This document shows positions 8,397-16,054 of a DNA stretch of 18,681 nucleotides, one piece after another (the first letter of the stretch is position 1; the number at the start of each line of letters is the position of its first letter). Where the stretch lies: contig JAZRDK010000004.1 of the NCBI GenBank assembly GCA_045660225.1, forward strand, positions 1 through 18,681, read 5' to 3'. The notes below the pieces were generated by a model that was not told the origin of the DNA, did not search any database, and saw only the letters and a list, made by a program, of their open reading frames with translations. The stretch comes from Scatosoma sp045660225 (GTDB lineage: Bacteria > Bacillota > Clostridia > Christensenellales > Borkfalkiaceae). Made by a program: the position numbers and the translations under genes.

Positions 8397-8876
8397 ATGG
8401 AAGTCGTTTATTCGGTGATTGCGCTCTACGTCTTGTTTATGGTGTGTTGGTTTATATACGTATGCCATAGACGTAGAAACGTGAAATTAAAACTAAAAAG
8501 GATGCAAAACGGAGCGTCGGAAATGACGCCCGAAGAATTTTTCCGCGTACGCAAGGAAGGGCTTGGCAAAAACGGAAAGGCGAGCTATGGATTGACGCAA
8601 AATTTTGCAGGCGTGTACGTTCTTTATAACCAAACGAAGAACATGTACTACGTCGGGCAGGGGCAACGTGTTCTTGACCGTGTCAATTCGCACTTTACGG
8701 GCAAGGGCAACGGCGACGTGTACGCCGATTATAAGTACGGCGACGCGTTTACCATCACCACGTTTGCCTTGGAAGAGAGCGGATACGCTTCCTTGAACGA
8801 GTTGGAGCGAAGCGCCATTGAAGCGTACGGCGCGTTTGCAAACGGATACAACAAAACACGCGGAAACCGCGGATAA
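8397..8876 (+). CDS. membrane-anchored GIY-YIG nuclease-domain protein
   Basis: A 159-residue protein. Residues 3-22 form one hydrophobic membrane segment, followed by a basic stretch (HRRRNVKLKLKR), so by the positive-inside rule the rest faces the cytoplasm. Residues ~70-156 form a GIY-YIG endonuclease domain: GVY (72-74), YVG (85-87), then R95, H99, E137 and N152. These match the I-TevI positions Y6, Y17, R27, H31, E75 and N90 in both identity and spacing, so the active site looks intact. The domain usually makes single-strand cuts or nicks in DNA; the target here is unknown. The start is uncertain: ATG 8397 has only a weak GTGGA far upstream, while ATG 8523 (M43) has GGAG at 8 nt and would give a soluble form. 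It is monocistronic with a long leader. Confidence 0.82.
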   Translation: MEVVYSVIALYVLFMVCWFIYVCHRRRNVKLKLKRMQNGASEMTPEEFFRVRKEGLGKNGKASYGLTQNFAGVYVLYNQTKNMYYVGQGQRVLDRVNSHFTGKGNGDVYADYKYGDAFTITTFALEESGYASLNELERSAIEAYGAFANGYNKTRGNRG

Positions 8877-8880
8877 AATA

Positions 8881-8913
8881 AACCGCGCAGGTTTTTACAC
8901 CTGCGCGGTTTTT
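8881..8913. terminator. bidirectional terminator between the GIY-YIG and ACT genes
   Basis: AACCGCGCAGGT (8881-8892) pairs perfectly with ACCTGCGCGGTT (8899-8910) through a 6-nt loop. A T run follows on the plus strand (to 8913) and a T-rich tract follows on the minus strand, serving both convergent genes. Confidence 0.85.
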
Positions 8914-8920
8914 CTTTGTG

Positions 8921-9346
8921 TTAAGCGTCCATAAACGCGTCGCCGTCTAACGTTTTGATGTCGTGGCGTTTGAACACTTGTTCCGCCTTTTCCTTGTCAG
9001 ACGTTTTCACGACAATCGATGCCTCGTCGCCCCCAAACGACAGTCCGTACATATATTCTACGCTGAGTTCTTCATCGGAAATCACGCGCAAAATCGTTTG
9101 CAAACTCCCAGGGGTGTGCGGAACGTTGAGAATAAACACGTCCGTCAACATACACGAAAACCCTGCCTCGGACAAGGCGTCTTTGCCAGCCTTAGGTTTG
9201 TCGGCAATGATACGAAGCAAACCGTATTCCGCCGTATCCGATAAACTGAGAGAAACGATATTGACGCCGTTCGACTTCAAGACGTCCAGGATTTCACCAA
9301 GACGGCCTTTTCTATTTTCTATAAACACGGAAATTTGTTTCGTCAT
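8921..9346 (-). CDS. tandem ACT-domain protein
   Basis: A 141-residue protein made of two ACT domains, about residues 2-66 and 70-138, with no catalytic domain. The first begins with ISVFIENRKGRLGEI and the second with FILNVPHTPGSLQTI, both showing the G-x-L turn typical of ACT ligand sites. Such stand-alone ACT pairs bind amino acids or similar small acids and commonly sit beside phenylacetate-CoA ligase genes in anaerobes, where they are thought to regulate the ligase or sense its substrate. Here the ATG overlaps the ligase stop codon in an ATGA, and AAGGAGG lies 7 nt upstream, so it is the last gene of the symporter-ligase-ACT operon. The exact ligand is unknown. Confidence 0.88.
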   Translation of the reverse strand: MTKQISVFIENRKGRLGEILDVLKSNGVNIVSLSLSDTAEYGLLRIIADKPKAGKDALSEAGFSCMLTDVFILNVPHTPGSLQTILRVISDEELSVEYMYGLSFGGDEASIVVKTSDKEKAEQVFKRHDIKTLDGDAFMDA

Positions 9347-10656
9347 TTTCTTTCCTCCTTCACAGTTCTCAAATCTTTAATACGCTTTGCTTTCCCCTCG
9401 AAACGTTGTAAGGTGTTGGGGGATTCCAAACGGATTTTTGCGTCCAAACCAAGGACGACTTTCAGTTTATTTCTCGTCACCTTCTCAATGCGTTGCAATT
9501 CCGCGAACGAGTCCGTTTCCTTGTTCAATTCCACGCGTACGGTCAACTTATCCGTATACCCTTCGCGCTCGACGATAATCTCGTAGTGCGGACCAAGTTC
9601 TTCCACGGAAAGCACGACTTCTTCGATTTGTCCGGGGAACACGTTGACCCCACGAATCTTCAACATATCGTCGCTTCTACCCGACAAGTTTTCCATACGG
9701 CAGGTCGTTCTTCCGCAGGCGCATGGCTCGTAGAAAAGACGCGTAACGTCTTTCGTCCTATACCGAATAAGGGGCAAACCTTCCTTCTTAATGCAGGTAA
9801 TAACCAACTCGCCTTTTTCGCCAGCCGGCAACACTTCGCCCGTTTCACTGTCGATAATTTCAGGTAAGAAATAATCTTCGTTGATGTGCATACCGCAATG
9901 TTCTAAACACTCGCCCGAAACGCCAGGTCCCATCAACTCGCTCATGCCGTAGTTGGAGGTAATATTCACGTCCTTGCCCCAAGCCGAGTGCATTTCTTCG
10001 CGCATCGCGTCCGTCAACAATTCACTGCCGACAAGCGCCGTTTTTACACCCAAATCCGTCTTCGGGTCAATGCCCATTTCACGCGCAACTTCGGCAAGAC
10101 GAAGGGCGTACGACGGCGTCGCAACCAGCAAGGTCGTGTTAAAATCCTTCATATACATCAACTGCTTTTCCGAATTGCCCGTAGACGAAGGCACGATTGC
10201 CGAGCCGATGTTTTCCAACCCGTAATGCAACCCAAGCGCGCCCGTAAACATACCGTAGCCGAAGCAAATTTGCGAAACGTCTTTACTTGTTGCACCGCCC
10301 ATACACGCAATACGCGAAACGCAGTCCGTCCACGTGTCCAAATCCCCGCGCGTATACCCAACGACTGTCGGTTTTCCCGTCGTGCCAGAGCTTGCGTGGA
10401 TACGTACGATTTCGTCCCTGGGTACGGCAAACAAGCCAAAGGGATAGGTGTCGCGCATATCCTGTTTCGTCGTAAACGGAAGTTTAGCAAGGTCGGCAAG
10501 CGTTTGAATATCTTGCGGTTTTACACCTTTCTCGTCCATTTTTGCGCGGTAGTAGGGGACTTTCTCGTACACCCGTGCCACCGTTTCCTGCAAACGTTCA
10601 AGTTGCAGTTTTTCCATCTCTTGCCTTGAAAGCGTTTCTTCTTTAGACCAAATCAT
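9343..10656 (-). CDS. paaK: phenylacetate-CoA ligase (AMP-forming, PaaK-like)
   Basis: A 437-residue adenylate-forming enzyme, normal for the PaaK family, joining an aryl acid such as phenylacetate to CoA at the cost of ATP. The ATP-binding loop ASSGTTGKPT lies at about residues 88-97, YGMSE in the middle, and the C-terminal lobe has SGRSDDMLKIRG. A cysteine-rich loop CACGRTTC just before that resembles the metal-binding loop of this family. The gene follows the sodium symporter by 9 nt, with its AAGGAGT (10661-10667) overlapping the symporter stop, and overlaps the ACT gene. Anaerobes use the paired ligase in aromatic amino acid metabolism, often beside indolepyruvate oxidoreductase, which is absent here. 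Aryl-acid specificity is inferred from family, not shown. Confidence 0.92.
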   Translation of the reverse strand: MIWSKEETLSRQEMEKLQLERLQETVARVYEKVPYYRAKMDEKGVKPQDIQTLADLAKLPFTTKQDMRDTYPFGLFAVPRDEIVRIHASSGTTGKPTVVGYTRGDLDTWTDCVSRIACMGGATSKDVSQICFGYGMFTGALGLHYGLENIGSAIVPSSTGNSEKQLMYMKDFNTTLLVATPSYALRLAEVAREMGIDPKTDLGVKTALVGSELLTDAMREEMHSAWGKDVNITSNYGMSELMGPGVSGECLEHCGMHINEDYFLPEIIDSETGEVLPAGEKGELVITCIKKEGLPLIRYRTKDVTRLFYEPCACGRTTCRMENLSGRSDDMLKIRGVNVFPGQIEEVVLSVEELGPHYEIIVEREGYTDKLTVRVELNKETDSFAELQRIEKVTRNKLKVVLGLDAKIRLESPNTLQRFEGKAKRIKDLRTVKEERK

Positions 10657-10665
10657 AAAAACTCC

Positions 10666-12198
10666 TTATTCCGCAATTTCGCCGTTGAACGCGTTTTCTA
10701 TCACCGCGTCTTTAGGCGGTGCGGTAAACAAACTGACGACGAACGTGATTACAAATGAATACGCCATACAAATAACGCCTATCATCGGCGAGCACGACAC
10801 CCCTGATTTTAGCGCCGTTTCAAACGAGCACACCCAACCGTTTTGGTCGTAACCGAACACGAAAATCAGCGCCACCGTCAAGACAAGCGAGCCGATTATC
10901 GAACACCAAACCGCCGGTTTGGATGCTTTTTTCCAAAGCAAACCAAGCACGAAAGGCCCGATAAAGCAACCTGCCAAACCGCCCCAACTCAAACCCATCA
11001 AATACGCAATAGCCGAAACGTTGAATTTTTCGTTGAGTACCGCCAAAACAACGGAAATCGTAACGAAGACCAAGCACAACGTTTTCATCGTCCAGTTGAC
11101 ACGTTTGTCCGACGCGTCGGGCGCGATTTTGCCCTTGTAAATATCGACGGCGATAACGGATGCGGATGCAAGCGACACGGACGAAAGCGTAGACATACTT
11201 GCCGACAGGATAAGCACGGCAATCACGCCGATAAGTCCCGTGGGGATGACGATTTTCATCATATTCGGGATAATATTGTCCGAGCCAACGCCTGCAAGTT
11301 CGGGGAAGAACGCGGACAACGCGCCCGTAAAGTACGCGCCAAAGCCGATAATTAAAGCGAACAACGTGCTTACGATTGTGCCTTGAACGATGGCTTTGTC
11401 GTCGCGCACGGCGTAATATTTATGTACCGTCTGAGGCAAAGCCCAAACGCCGAACGACGTCAACAAAATCAACGAAAGCAAGGAAACGGTGTTTCCGTAT
11501 AAGCCCGTGTTCGAGCTGGAGAAGGTAAACCAACCCAACTCGTCGCTGGATATAAGTACGCTTAAATCCCAGTTGACGCTTTCGTAGTTCAAAAAGCAAA
11601 CGACCATTGCCCCCACGCCGACAAGCATAATGATACCCTGGATAAAGTCGGAAAGCGCCGTTGCGAAATATCCGCCGAAGAACAAATACAACGCGGTAAG
11701 AAGCGCAAGCGCAACCATAATCACCCAACCGGGGATACCAAACACGATGCCAAACAGCGAGCTTAAGCCGTTGTAAACGGATGCCGAGTAGGGGATTAAG
11801 AACAGGAAAATAACGACGGCGGAAACGAGCTTTAACGAAGAACTGCCATAACGCTTTTCAAAAAACTCGGGCATCGTTTTTGCCGACAAGCGCTTTGTCA
11901 TCCGCTTGGTTCGTTTTGCAAGTACCAACCACGCCAACAGCGAGCCTAAAACGGCGTTGCCGATTCCAATCCATACGGACGCCAAGCCGTACTGCGCGCC
12001 GAATTTCCCTGCATAGCCGATGAAGATAACGGCAGAGAAATAGGTCGTACCGTACGCAAACGCGCTCATCCAACCGTTTAATCCTTTTTTTCCTGCAAGC
12101 AAGAAATCGTTGACCGATTTCGAGCGGTGACGCGTGTATACCGCAATGCCTACCATACCCAAAGCATATAAGACAAGTATAGCGTAATCAAAGAACAT
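10666..12198 (-). CDS. sodium:solute symporter (SSS family)
   Basis: A 510-residue, strongly hydrophobic protein with about 13 membrane segments, typical of the SSS family (PutP/PanF relatives) that couple sodium entry to uptake of a solute. The N-terminal region has the first helix LYALGMVGIAVYTR, the SVNDFLLAGKKGLNGW segment and the FAYGTTYFSAVIFIGYAGKFG stretch corresponding to the sodium-binding part of the family. It is the first gene of an operon with phenylacetate-CoA ligase and the ACT protein, so an organic acid such as an aryl acetate is a reasonable substrate guess; pantothenate, proline or another acid cannot be excluded from sequence. AAAGGAT lies 7 nt before the start, and a strong promoter is 61-90 nt upstream. 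Confidence 0.92.
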   Translation of the reverse strand: MFFDYAILVLYALGMVGIAVYTRHRSKSVNDFLLAGKKGLNGWMSAFAYGTTYFSAVIFIGYAGKFGAQYGLASVWIGIGNAVLGSLLAWLVLAKRTKRMTKRLSAKTMPEFFEKRYGSSSLKLVSAVVIFLFLIPYSASVYNGLSSLFGIVFGIPGWVIMVALALLTALYLFFGGYFATALSDFIQGIIMLVGVGAMVVCFLNYESVNWDLSVLISSDELGWFTFSSSNTGLYGNTVSLLSLILLTSFGVWALPQTVHKYYAVRDDKAIVQGTIVSTLFALIIGFGAYFTGALSAFFPELAGVGSDNIIPNMMKIVIPTGLIGVIAVLILSASMSTLSSVSLASASVIAVDIYKGKIAPDASDKRVNWTMKTLCLVFVTISVVLAVLNEKFNVSAIAYLMGLSWGGLAGCFIGPFVLGLLWKKASKPAVWCSIIGSLVLTVALIFVFGYDQNGWVCSFETALKSGVSCSPMIGVICMAYSFVITFVVSLFTAPPKDAVIENAFNGEIAE

Positions 12199-12258
12199 TT
12201 TTATAATCCTTTTTCTTGATTTCTCTCATTTGTTTAATCGAAAAATATGATTATAGGG

Positions 12259-12288
12259 ATTATAACATATTCAAAAAGCCGATGTCAA
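12259..12288 (-). promoter_or_regulatory. promoter of the symporter-ligase-ACT operon
   Basis: On the minus strand, TTGACA (12288-12283), 18-nt spacer, TATAAT (12264-12259) with an extended TGT. A transcript would have a leader of about 54 nt. Confidence 0.8.
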
Positions 12289-12459
12289 CGAAATGCCGGG
12301 CGTTTAGGCACTTTTTCTACAAGAAAAACCGTGTTTTTCGTATAACGCACAAAAAAATCACCATCTTATTATAATCAATGCTTATATCCACCATAAACAT
12401 TTTTTATTTTTTCGGTAATAGCTAAAAGAAAAACGAATATTTTTTATAAATTCTTTGAA

Positions 12460-12505
12460 AAGGGTGCTTAAAACCCTTGCCAAACGAAAAAAAAGATGAT
12501 AAGAT
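12460..12505 (+). promoter_or_regulatory. gdhA promoter with overlapping inverted repeat
   Basis: TTGCCA (12477-12482), 17-nt spacer, TAAGAT (12500-12505). AAGGGT (12460-12465)/ACCCTT (12473-12478) forms a 6-bp inverted repeat whose right arm touches the -35 box, a possible operator. The rest of the 372-nt divergent gap (12199-12570) is AT-rich; apart from this and the symporter promoter I see nothing else in it. Confidence 0.65.
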
Positions 12506-12570
12506 ATTGTAGTATCAAAAATTTCGATTGATACACAGGCAAGAAAAATCAATAATTAGGAGAAATAGAT

Positions 12571-13908
12571 ATGTCTTACGTACAAAGAGTTTTAGAAGAT
12601 TTGAAGACGAGAAACCCTGGCGAAAAGGAATTTCACCAGGCGGCAACGGAAATTTTGTTGACGTTAGAACCCGTCATCAACGCGCACCCTGAATACGAGG
12701 CGGCGGGCTTGTTAGAACGTTTCGTTGAACCCGAACGCACGATTTTGTTCCGTGTGCCTTGGGTAGACGATAACGGCAAGACGCGCGTAAACAAGGGTTA
12801 TCGCGTACAGTTTAACAGCGCCATCGGTCCTTACAAAGGCGGTCTTCGTTTCCACCCGTCCGTTAACCTTTCCGTCATCAAGTTTTTGGGGCTTGAACAA
12901 ATCTTGAAAAACAGTCTTACCAGCCTTCCTATCGGCGGTGGTAAGGGTGGTTCTGACTTCGACCCGAAGGGTAAATCAGACAGAGAAATTATGGCGTTTT
13001 GCCAAAGCTTTATGACGGAGCTTTACCGCCACGTTGGCGCGGATACGGACGTTCCTGCAGGCGACATCGGCGTAGGCGCGCGTGAAGTCGGCTATCTTTT
13101 CGGTCAGTACAAGAGAATTTGCAACGAACACGTCGGCGTGTTGACGGGCAGGGGACTTTCCTACGGTGGCTCGCTGATTAGAAAGGAAGCGACGGGTTAC
13201 GGCTTGGTGTATATCACGGCGGAAGCAATGCGACTTCGTGGCGACAGCTTTGAAGGCAAGACGACGGTTGTTTCTGGTAGCGGTAACGTGGCGATTTACG
13301 CTTGCCAAAAGGCGCAAGAACTTGGCGCGAAGGTTGTGGCGATGTACGATTCCAACGGCTACGTATACGATCCCAACGGCATCCAGCTTGACGTCATCAA
13401 GCAGATTAAGGAAGTAGAACGCGCGCGTATCAAAGTGTACGCTGACCGCGTTGCCGGTGCGAAATACGTAGAAGGTTGTAAAGGCATTTGGTCGATTCCT
13501 TGCGACGTTGCTTTGCCCTGCGCTACGCAAAACGAAATCGACGGTGAAAGCGCGTCTATGCTTGTGAAAAACGGCGTAAAATACGTTGCGGAAGGCGCAA
13601 ATATGCCTTCGACCTTGGAAGCAATTGAAGTGTTCCAAAACGCGAAAAATCTCGTGTATTTGCCTGCAAAAGCGGCAAACGCAGGTGGTGTAGCTACGTC
13701 GGCGTTGGAAATGGCGCAATCTTCGGGTAGATTGTACTGGTCGGCGGAAGAAGTAGACGCGAAGTTGAAGACGATTATGGTCAATATTTACCACAACATC
13801 GACAGCGCGGCAAAACGTTACGGCTTTGAAGGCAACTACGTTATGGGTGCAAACATTGCAGGCTTTGAAAAGGTTGCCGAAGCGATGATGGCGCACGGCG
13901 TGGTATAA
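12571..13908 (+). CDS. gdhA: glutamate dehydrogenase, NADP-type hexameric
   Basis: A 445-residue enzyme interconverting glutamate with 2-oxoglutarate plus ammonia, a central nitrogen step in the cytoplasm. Length and sequence fit the ~450-residue hexameric GdhA class. Substrate-site residues are visible in GPYKGGLRFHP (K89), the LKNSL segment (K113), PIGGGKGG with catalytic K125, and PAGDIGVGAREVG (D165). The nucleotide fold has VSGSGNVA (234-241), followed by YDSNGY (259-264) at the end of the second strand, consistent with NADP preference. AGGAGA lies 7 nt before the ATG. It has its own promoter and terminator. Nothing looks truncated or odd. Confidence 0.97.
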   Translation: MSYVQRVLEDLKTRNPGEKEFHQAATEILLTLEPVINAHPEYEAAGLLERFVEPERTILFRVPWVDDNGKTRVNKGYRVQFNSAIGPYKGGLRFHPSVNLSVIKFLGLEQILKNSLTSLPIGGGKGGSDFDPKGKSDREIMAFCQSFMTELYRHVGADTDVPAGDIGVGAREVGYLFGQYKRICNEHVGVLTGRGLSYGGSLIRKEATGYGLVYITAEAMRLRGDSFEGKTTVVSGSGNVAIYACQKAQELGAKVVAMYDSNGYVYDPNGIQLDVIKQIKEVERARIKVYADRVAGAKYVEGCKGIWSIPCDVALPCATQNEIDGESASMLVKNGVKYVAEGANMPSTLEAIEVFQNAKNLVYLPAKAANAGGVATSALEMAQSSGRLYWSAEEVDAKLKTIMVNIYHNIDSAAKRYGFEGNYVMGANIAGFEKVAEAMMAHGVV

Positions 13909-13920
13909 TAAACGAACAAC

Positions 13921-13959
13921 ACAAAAAAGACGGCGGATACTTGTCCCCGTCTTTTTTGT
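13921..13959 (+). terminator. terminator after gdhA
   Basis: ACAAAAAAGACGG (13921-13933) pairs with CCGTCTTTTTTGT (13947-13959), with a run of six T in the 3' arm. Confidence 0.88.
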
Positions 13960-14023
13960 ATACAATTTTTCGCAAACGGGCATACTTTGGTGGTAGTGAT
14001 AAAAATAAAAAGGAGAAATGCCG

Positions 14024-15301
14024 ATGAACCCGTTTAAGCAAAAACCGATGTCTATCGAAAAGTCGATAGAAAACTGGAAGGAGCTTTACCCAAAGCCGTA
14101 CGATAAGCGCGACGTTGACCCGTACACGAAAACGCGTATTATTTTAATGAACGGTACGGAATTTGAAGCCAACTGGTTTTCACACCAGCTTGCAAGACAC
14201 GTTACGGACAACGACTTGCGCCGTGACCTTGCCTTGACAAGGTATATCGAAAAACAGCAACAATTAAAAATTTCACTTTTGAAACCACAGGGCGAAAGCA
14301 TTTTAGAACACACGATTTCCTACGAACAACTCGCCGTCGATTTAACGGCGGAGCTTGCGAAAAGGGAAATGGACTGTGCAGTGAAAACGGCGCTCGATTT
14401 TGCGCTTTTAGAAGATTTCGACCACTTATACCGTTATGCCAATCTTTTGGAAATGGAACAGGGGCTTGCGGCAGAGTGGCTTGTGGGCAGGTATACGGAA
14501 ATTATGCCGGGCAGACCGACGATTTCGCATCATCGTTTCCCTACGGATAACGTAAAACGCGCCATCAACGCCAAAACATCGGACACGCAAACGGTGCTTT
14601 CGACGATGATTATTACGGCGGCGGAGCAACAAACGATGAATTATTATATGAACGTTACCAACTTTGCATCGTCGGATATCGGCAGGCGTTTATACCAAGA
14701 AATCGCGATGGTGGAAGAAGAACACGTCACGCAGTACGAATCGCTGATGGACGCAAACGCGACGTGGCTTGAAATGTTGCTTTGGCACGAGTATTGCGAG
14801 TGTTATTTGTACTGGTCTTGTTATAAGACGGAAACCGACCCGTGCATTAAGGCGCTTTGGGAGCGAAACCTTGACTACGAAATCGCGCACTTGCACAAGG
14901 CGGAAGAATTGCTGAAAAAATACGAGAAAAAGGATGCGGACGAAGTGATTCAATCGCAGGATTTCCCCGCGCCCGTTTCTCTGCACGAAAATGTGGAATA
15001 CGTGCGTAAAATTTTGGGCGAAACGGTGCAGTATACGTCCAAGAAGGAAGATTACGTGCGCGTTCGCGACCTTTGCGAAGACGACGAGTTTTTCCGTCTG
15101 CAAAACACGGTAAATCCGTCCGTAAACGTTGTTCCGTCGCACAACGTCATTGAAGGGTTTATTCGTCGTCGCGGTGCGGATTATCGTTATCAAATCGCAC
15201 CGTCGCCCGTGCCCGAACTTCGCAACCGAAGACAGGACAACACGTCGGTGGGGCGCAAACCTAACGCGACGGAGTCCACCGATTTCACCTGTAACAAATA
15301 A
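14024..15301 (+). CDS. tandem ferritin-like (diiron four-helix bundle) protein
   Basis: A mostly helical 425-residue protein of no family I can name. The start at ATG 14024 is preferred over 14018 because AGGAG (14011-14015) is 8 nt from it but only 2 nt from the other. Numbering from 14024, residues 201, 231, 234, 256, 286 and 289 form E..ExxH..E..ExxH, the canonical ferritin-like diiron ligand set. The N-terminal half repeats this geometry exactly 155 residues earlier: E46, E76xxQ79, E101, D131xxH134, with two altered ligands. So this appears to be two fused bundles, the second fit to bind two metals, the first altered. A charged, less ordered tail follows residue ~305. No membrane segment or signal is seen. 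Possible roles are oxygen or peroxide handling, iron storage or a metal oxidase; none can be chosen. No clear promoter was found in the short gap after gdhA. Confidence 0.75.
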   Translation: MNPFKQKPMSIEKSIENWKELYPKPYDKRDVDPYTKTRIILMNGTEFEANWFSHQLARHVTDNDLRRDLALTRYIEKQQQLKISLLKPQGESILEHTISYEQLAVDLTAELAKREMDCAVKTALDFALLEDFDHLYRYANLLEMEQGLAAEWLVGRYTEIMPGRPTISHHRFPTDNVKRAINAKTSDTQTVLSTMIITAAEQQTMNYYMNVTNFASSDIGRRLYQEIAMVEEEHVTQYESLMDANATWLEMLLWHEYCECYLYWSCYKTETDPCIKALWERNLDYEIAHLHKAEELLKKYEKKDADEVIQSQDFPAPVSLHENVEYVRKILGETVQYTSKKEDYVRVRDLCEDDEFFRLQNTVNPSVNVVPSHNVIEGFIRRRGADYRYQIAPSPVPELRNRRQDNTSVGRKPNATESTDFTCNK

Positions 15302-15333
15302 AAAGAACGGCGTCTTTTTGGACGCCGTTCTTT
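15302..15333. terminator. bidirectional terminator between the ferritin-like and FNT genes
   Basis: AAAGAACGGCGTC (15302-15314) pairs with GACGCCGTTCTTT (15321-15333). T-rich tracts flank it in both reading directions, fitting the convergent genes. Confidence 0.87.
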
Positions 15334-15343
15334 CGTTGGCTTT

Positions 15344-16054
15344 TTATAACATTTTGTTCATATCTACGTCCTTGCCGACGTGGTGTTCTCGATAAAGCGC
15401 AACCAGCGGAAGGATGATACCGCCAAGCATATTCCCCACGCAACAAATGAGCACGTAACCGATTACGCGCCAGGAAAATTCGCCCAAGGTAAAGAAATAT
15501 AAAAGGTTTGCAACCGAGTGGTCAAATCCGCAAAAAACGAAGACGATAATGGGGAAGATGACACCCAGGGTCGAAGATAAGCTCTTTTTCGGCGCGTGGC
15601 GAGATGCCCAAACCGCAGGCGTAATCAATGCACCGCAAAGCAGGGAAGAGCAGAACGCGGACAAACCCCAGTTGGGATATTCCAGCTTTGTCAAGGCGAT
15701 ATTTGCGCCTTCTCTAACTACGTGCTCGGAAATAGGCGTGCATTTTACCAGGACGCCGATGAACAGGATTCCGATAGCGTTTCCCAAAAAGCAAAGGACG
15801 AGTCGCCACGAATTTTTCAATCCGATTTCAGGCAAGTCTGCCACCATGCCTGTGTACAATCGCAGTTCGTAGGTGATAATTTTGAACATACCCAAGGAAA
15901 AGAGTACGGAGCCGATAAGCCGTCCCCACACGCCAAGCAGTCCAATCGCCAGCAAAAACGCCGTTGCGCCGATGCCTATCATCATGCCCGAACAAAAGGC
16001 AAGCATAATGAAAAGGAAAATTTCTTGTTTGTTCATTTTTTCAAATTTAATCAT
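15344..16054 (-). CDS. formate/nitrite transporter (FNT) family channel
   Basis: A 236-residue membrane protein with about six helices, fitting the FNT family of pentameric channels for small monovalent acids such as formate, nitrite, hydrosulfide or lactate. The family signature is clear: GFDHSVAN at 176-183, with the central pore histidine H179, and the first broken-helix motif as LYTGM (66-70). It is slightly shorter than FocA (~280), mainly at the ends. The start is set by AAGGTGG a few nt upstream and by a 4-nt ATGA overlap with the upstream dehydrogenase stop, so the two are co-transcribed. Formate export would suit a fermenting anaerobe, but the solute is inference. Confidence 0.9.
   Translation of the reverse strand: MIKFEKMNKQEIFLFIMLAFCSGMMIGIGATAFLLAIGLLGVWGRLIGSVLFSLGMFKIITYELRLYTGMVADLPEIGLKNSWRLVLCFLGNAIGILFIGVLVKCTPISEHVVREGANIALTKLEYPNWGLSAFCSSLLCGALITPAVWASRHAPKKSLSSTLGVIFPIIVFVFCGFDHSVANLLYFFTLGEFSWRVIGYVLICCVGNMLGGIILPLVALYREHHVGKDVDMNKML

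Noticed and set aside
8281..8418. 45-codon frame in the leader of the GIY-YIG gene
   Set aside because: The only ribosome-site candidate, AGGA, is 4 nt from the ATG, and the product resembles nothing; I did not list it as a gene.
9988..10629. 213-codon plus-strand frame opposite the CoA ligase
   Set aside because: Composition of a shadow frame (Arg, His, Phe rich), no ribosome site and full overlap with a well-supported enzyme gene.
12370..12375. TATAAT in the symporter/gdhA gap as another promoter
   Set aside because: No acceptable -35 at 16-18 nt, and no gene begins close downstream.
12976..13983. 335-codon minus-strand frame opposite gdhA
   Set aside because: Antisense shadow of gdhA with biased Arg/Phe/Val content and no recognisable motif; it also runs through the gdhA terminator.
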